A stretch of DNA of 64,000 bases from Lewinellaceae bacterium (GTDB lineage Bacteria; Bacteroidota; Bacteroidia; Chitinophagales; Saprospiraceae), in NCBI GenBank assembly GCA_020636315.1, contig JACJYA010000010.1, positions 248,001 through 312,000 of the forward strand, written 5' to 3'. The notes under the pieces are model-generated. The model was given only the letters and a program-made list of their open reading frames with translations, was not told the origin of the DNA and searched no databases. Below, one piece after another: positions 61,589 through 64,000 of this stretch (within the stretch, counting starts at the first letter, position 1; every line of letters starts with the position of its first letter). The position numbers and the translations under genes are program-made.

Positions 61589-63382
61589 ATGAAATCCATT
61601 TTTACACTCATTCTCAGCATGGCACTCGCCTGCCTTTTACAGGCGCAGGACGTGATCATGATACCCGGCGGCCAGGCCAATGCCGGCCTTCTGGAAACGA
61701 CCATCAATAATGATGTAGATGAAAACGGGAACAGGCTCAACCCCAACCGGGTCTATATGCTGGCAAAGGACCAGATCCACTTCCAGTTGTCCGCCATCAA
61801 CATCGATAACCCGGACGGCACCCTGAAGATCGTGGGAGAACCTGGCGGCAAAAAGCCTGTTATCGTTCCGATCGCAACCAATGACGTAGGTGTAGGGGTA
61901 AACCTGATCAACGGCAGCCTGGAACTGAGGAACATCCACTACCAGGCCAAGAATGACATCGGCGGTTTTACCGAAGGCAACGAATCCCAATGGGAGATCG
62001 TAGGCCTGAACCGCAAGCTGCACGTGGAGGATTGCCTGATGGAATTTACCAACTTCCAGCTGTTCATGGCCAATGGCGTTACCGACGGACTGGTCATTGA
62101 GATGAGGAACAACTATTTCCGGGACCTTTTCTGGGACCAGCAATGGTGGGCCAGCCGCGTTTTCCAGGCCAAAGTGCCCATTGACAGCCTGATCTTCGAG
62201 AACAATACCGTGACCGGCAGCGGAATGGCCCTTCTGCAGCAGGAAGCCCTCTGCCTGTATGCCCTCATCAACCACAATTCGTTCATCAACAATCACGCTT
62301 ATGTGATCCTGAACAACTACTACTACGAGGCCTACTTCACCAACAACCTCTTTGTCAACTGCCAGATCAAAGGGGAAGATTATACCGTCATTCAACTCGA
62401 ACCTGATCACATCCCAACCGACATCATGGGCCTGGATACCATCAATACATCCATCCTGGTCCAGCCGGAGGTATTGCAGGATGAGAATACGCTCGCCGCT
62501 CCCTACAACGACATCGGCAACTACAAGATCTATGTTTCCAACAACCTCTACTACAACCAGCCGGAACTGGACCCCTACTATACCGGCGCCTATAACAGCA
62601 TCTTTGACGCCCCCGTTTCCTACCTCACCTGGTTCGGCGAAGGCCCTCACGCAGTGGAAGTACCAACACCCTGGATGAACTCCAGGGCCCAGGCGCTGCA
62701 CGCCGACTGGGCCAACATCGTCGAAGAAAGCACCATTCTGGGGGTTGACCCTCAACTGAATACAACTCCAATCACTCCCGAAGTGGCCAACGAACTGGCC
62801 ATCTGGAACCGGATCCTCTATGAAGTGCCGGATGAGACGCGGACTCCGGACCTGAGCGGCTATTATTTCGGGGACAACGACCCAACCACCATTCCCGGCA
62901 TCGAAACGGAAGACGGGGACGGCATCCGCAAGTTCTCCGACCTGCTCGAGGACTTTTCATACAACGCCAACCTCACGTCCACCCTCGACGGCCATTCCAT
63001 TGGTGCGCTGCACTGGACCGATGAGATAGACAGCTATGACCCGGCTGCATCATTAGATGCTATCCTCGCCGGGTATGCCGGCGCCGTAAGCACGAGAGAT
63101 CTTTCCATGGTTACCCGGGATGGTTTCACCCTGGCCAGAAACTACCCTAACCCGTTCAGCGCCGTTACTACCATAGAGTACGAGCTGGAACGCCCGGCAA
63201 TGGTAAAGCTGGAGGTTTACAACCTGATGGGTGAAAAAGTAGCGACGCTGGCTGAAGGCTCGCAGCCTCCCGGCGCCTACACGGTTGATTTTAACGGGCA
63301 GGGCCTGGCGCCCGGCATGTACTTCTACACGCTGATCGCCGGCAACGCCCGGCTGACCCAGAAGATGCTTTTGCAGAAATAA
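61589..63382 (+). CDS. Secreted beta-helix-like protein with type A T9SS sorting domain
   Basis: The protein has 597 residues with a signal peptide (MKSIFTLILSMALACLLQAQ). The repeated short strands with Asn (MRNNYFRDLFWDQQWW, FENNTVTGSGMALLQQEALC, NHNSFINNHAYVILNNYYYE, FTNNLFVNCQIKGEDYTVIQ) suggest a right-handed beta-helix like polysaccharide-binding or lyase folds. The C-terminus is a type A sorting domain (LARNYPNPFSAVTTIEYELE, YNLMGEKVATLAEG, GLAPGMYFYTL). It probably binds or processes the polysaccharide at the surface. It lies 52 bp after the receptor gene and is probably co-transcribed with it. ATG 61589. Confidence 0.8.
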   Translation: MKSIFTLILSMALACLLQAQDVIMIPGGQANAGLLETTINNDVDENGNRLNPNRVYMLAKDQIHFQLSAINIDNPDGTLKIVGEPGGKKPVIVPIATNDVGVGVNLINGSLELRNIHYQAKNDIGGFTEGNESQWEIVGLNRKLHVEDCLMEFTNFQLFMANGVTDGLVIEMRNNYFRDLFWDQQWWASRVFQAKVPIDSLIFENNTVTGSGMALLQQEALCLYALINHNSFINNHAYVILNNYYYEAYFTNNLFVNCQIKGEDYTVIQLEPDHIPTDIMGLDTINTSILVQPEVLQDENTLAAPYNDIGNYKIYVSNNLYYNQPELDPYYTGAYNSIFDAPVSYLTWFGEGPHAVEVPTPWMNSRAQALHADWANIVEESTILGVDPQLNTTPITPEVANELAIWNRILYEVPDETRTPDLSGYYFGDNDPTTIPGIETEDGDGIRKFSDLLEDFSYNANLTSTLDGHSIGALHWTDEIDSYDPAASLDAILAGYAGAVSTRDLSMVTRDGFTLARNYPNPFSAVTTIEYELERPAMVKLEVYNLMGEKVATLAEGSQPPGAYTVDFNGQGLAPGMYFYTLIAGNARLTQKMLLQK

Positions 63383-63462
63383 TACCCAATCCCGGACGAG
63401 GAGGACAGGAAAAGTTTCATATAACTGTTCACTCCGGCCGATAAATGAGCGGAAGAATATCC

Positions 63463-63498
63463 GGGCGGGGAGTTGCATTAGAAGCATTCTCCCCGCCC
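63463..63498 (+). terminator. Hairpin terminator after the beta-helix gene
   Basis: gggcggggag (63463-63472) pairs perfectly with ctccccgccc (63489-63498) around a 16-base loop, followed by cctcttcctccctct. It ends the receptor/beta-helix transcript, with the ROK kinase gene beginning about 130 bases later. Confidence 0.6.
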
Positions 63499-63629
63499 CT
63501 CTTCCTCCCTCTGTGGGAATTTAGAGGCGGGCCGTTTACCGGTAAAGCCCTTCTCCGTCCGATCGGATGAGAATTATGATTTTTTGGAGGCGAACCGCCC
63601 TATCCCTCCGGATAACAGTGACCTACGGC

Positions 63630-64000
63630 ATGAAAAACACATATTACCTTGGAGTAGATATTGGCGGGACCAAATGCGCCGTTCTGGCCGGCACCGAAAA
63701 GATGGAGATCCTGGAAAGGATACAGTTCGCTACGGAAACCAGCCGGGGCCCGGAATACGCTATAGATAAATTGTTGGAGAATGCGTCCAAGATCATTCAA
63801 AAGCGGAAAGGCCAACTTCCGGTTGCCATCGGCATCAGCTGTGGCGGGCCGCTGGACAGCCGGGAAGGGCTGATCCTTTCGCCTCCCAACCTGCCTGGAT
63901 GGGACAATATCCCGATCACAAACATCTTTGAAGACAAGTTTGGTGTTCCCGTTTTCCTGCAGAATGACGCCAACGCTTCTGCGCTGGCCGAATGGCGCTT
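63630..64000 (+). CDS. ROK-family sugar kinase, N-terminal part (cut by window edge)
   Basis: The visible ~123 residues start MKNTYYLGVDIGGTKCAVLA, the phosphate-1 motif of the ROK fold. VAIGISCGGPLDSREGLILS and LPGWDNIPITNIFEDKFGVP, then NDANASALAE, are the ROK signature blocks. The gene continues past the right edge. It probably phosphorylates a hexose (for example mannose, glucose or fructose) produced by mannan breakdown. ATG 63630 is preferred; an in-frame ATG at 63567 would add 21 residues that are not family-like. Confidence 0.88.
   Translation, partial: MKNTYYLGVDIGGTKCAVLAGTEKMEILERIQFATETSRGPEYAIDKLLENASKIIQKRKGQLPVAIGISCGGPLDSREGLILSPPNLPGWDNIPITNIFEDKFGVPVFLQNDANASALAEWR

Overview
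The window looks like a chromosomal segment of a Bacteroidota member, most likely of the Saprospiria (Lewinella/Phaeodactylibacter-like). The reasons are secreted proteins with type IX secretion sorting domains (type A at 20043-23273 and 61589-63382, type B at 5087-8953), a 7TMR-DISM histidine kinase, an HYC_CC_PP-type small protein, a TTG-N19-TAnnTTTG promoter, and the absence of Shine-Dalgarno sequences. The phylum is well supported; the class is an inference from gene style.

Region 1 (1-3815) is most of a diversity-generating retroelement (DGR). It has the first ~99 residues of a DGR-type reverse transcriptase (cut by the left edge), an Avd-like four-helix-bundle gene, and a target gene encoding TIR + STAND NTPase + formylglycine-generating-enzyme/C-type-lectin fold. 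The last codons of the target carry the mark of adenine mutagenesis: 14 codons, all ending in a pyrimidine. No template repeat is visible, so it probably lies left of the window. A leader-like repeat precedes both the avd and the target start codons.

Region 2 (3.9-26.4 kb) is mostly ordinary chromosome: a C1 peptidase, a giant PKD/Ig adhesin-like protein, a CoA transferase, NAD(P)HX repair, a membrane acyltransferase-like protein, a beta-propeller amidohydrolase, an APP1-type phosphatase, a lipid kinase, a T9SS secreted protein, and a convergent two-component pair.

Region 3 (26.4-36.3 kb) is a second conflict or immunity-type locus on the minus strand. In transcription order it encodes a CHAT protease with a STAND-like domain, a MoxR AAA+ ATPase, a vWA protein, a caspase-fold protein that has lost its catalytic Cys, and an SGNH-like protein ending in a fib_succ_major C-type-lectin domain. 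Its parts resemble the MoxR-vWA 'ternary' NTP-dependent conflict systems and the STAND/DGR putative antigen sensors described in multicellular bacteria. This particular gene set, close to a DGR with a TIR-STAND target, is the best candidate here for a poorly described system.

Region 4 (36.4-51.4 kb) is a copper/silver resistance island. It has CopA and CopB P1B ATPases, an HMA-AraC regulator, a Cys-less HMA domain in a broken frame with CopB, a PII-like pseudogene, a SHOCT protein, a Met-rich lipoprotein and a CusBCA efflux operon. A MITE-like 246-bp element with inverted ends separates it from region 5.

Region 5 (51.8-64 kb) is a carbohydrate (probably beta-mannan) utilisation cluster. It has a LacI repressor, a GPH sugar symporter, a Gfo/Idh/MocA oxidoreductase, a GH26 mannanase-like enzyme, a TonB-dependent receptor, a secreted beta-helix protein and a ROK sugar kinase (cut by the right edge). 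Three copies of a 16-bp palindrome (GCTAAA-CG-TTTAGC type) precede the symporter operon and the receptor gene and are the likely LacI operators.
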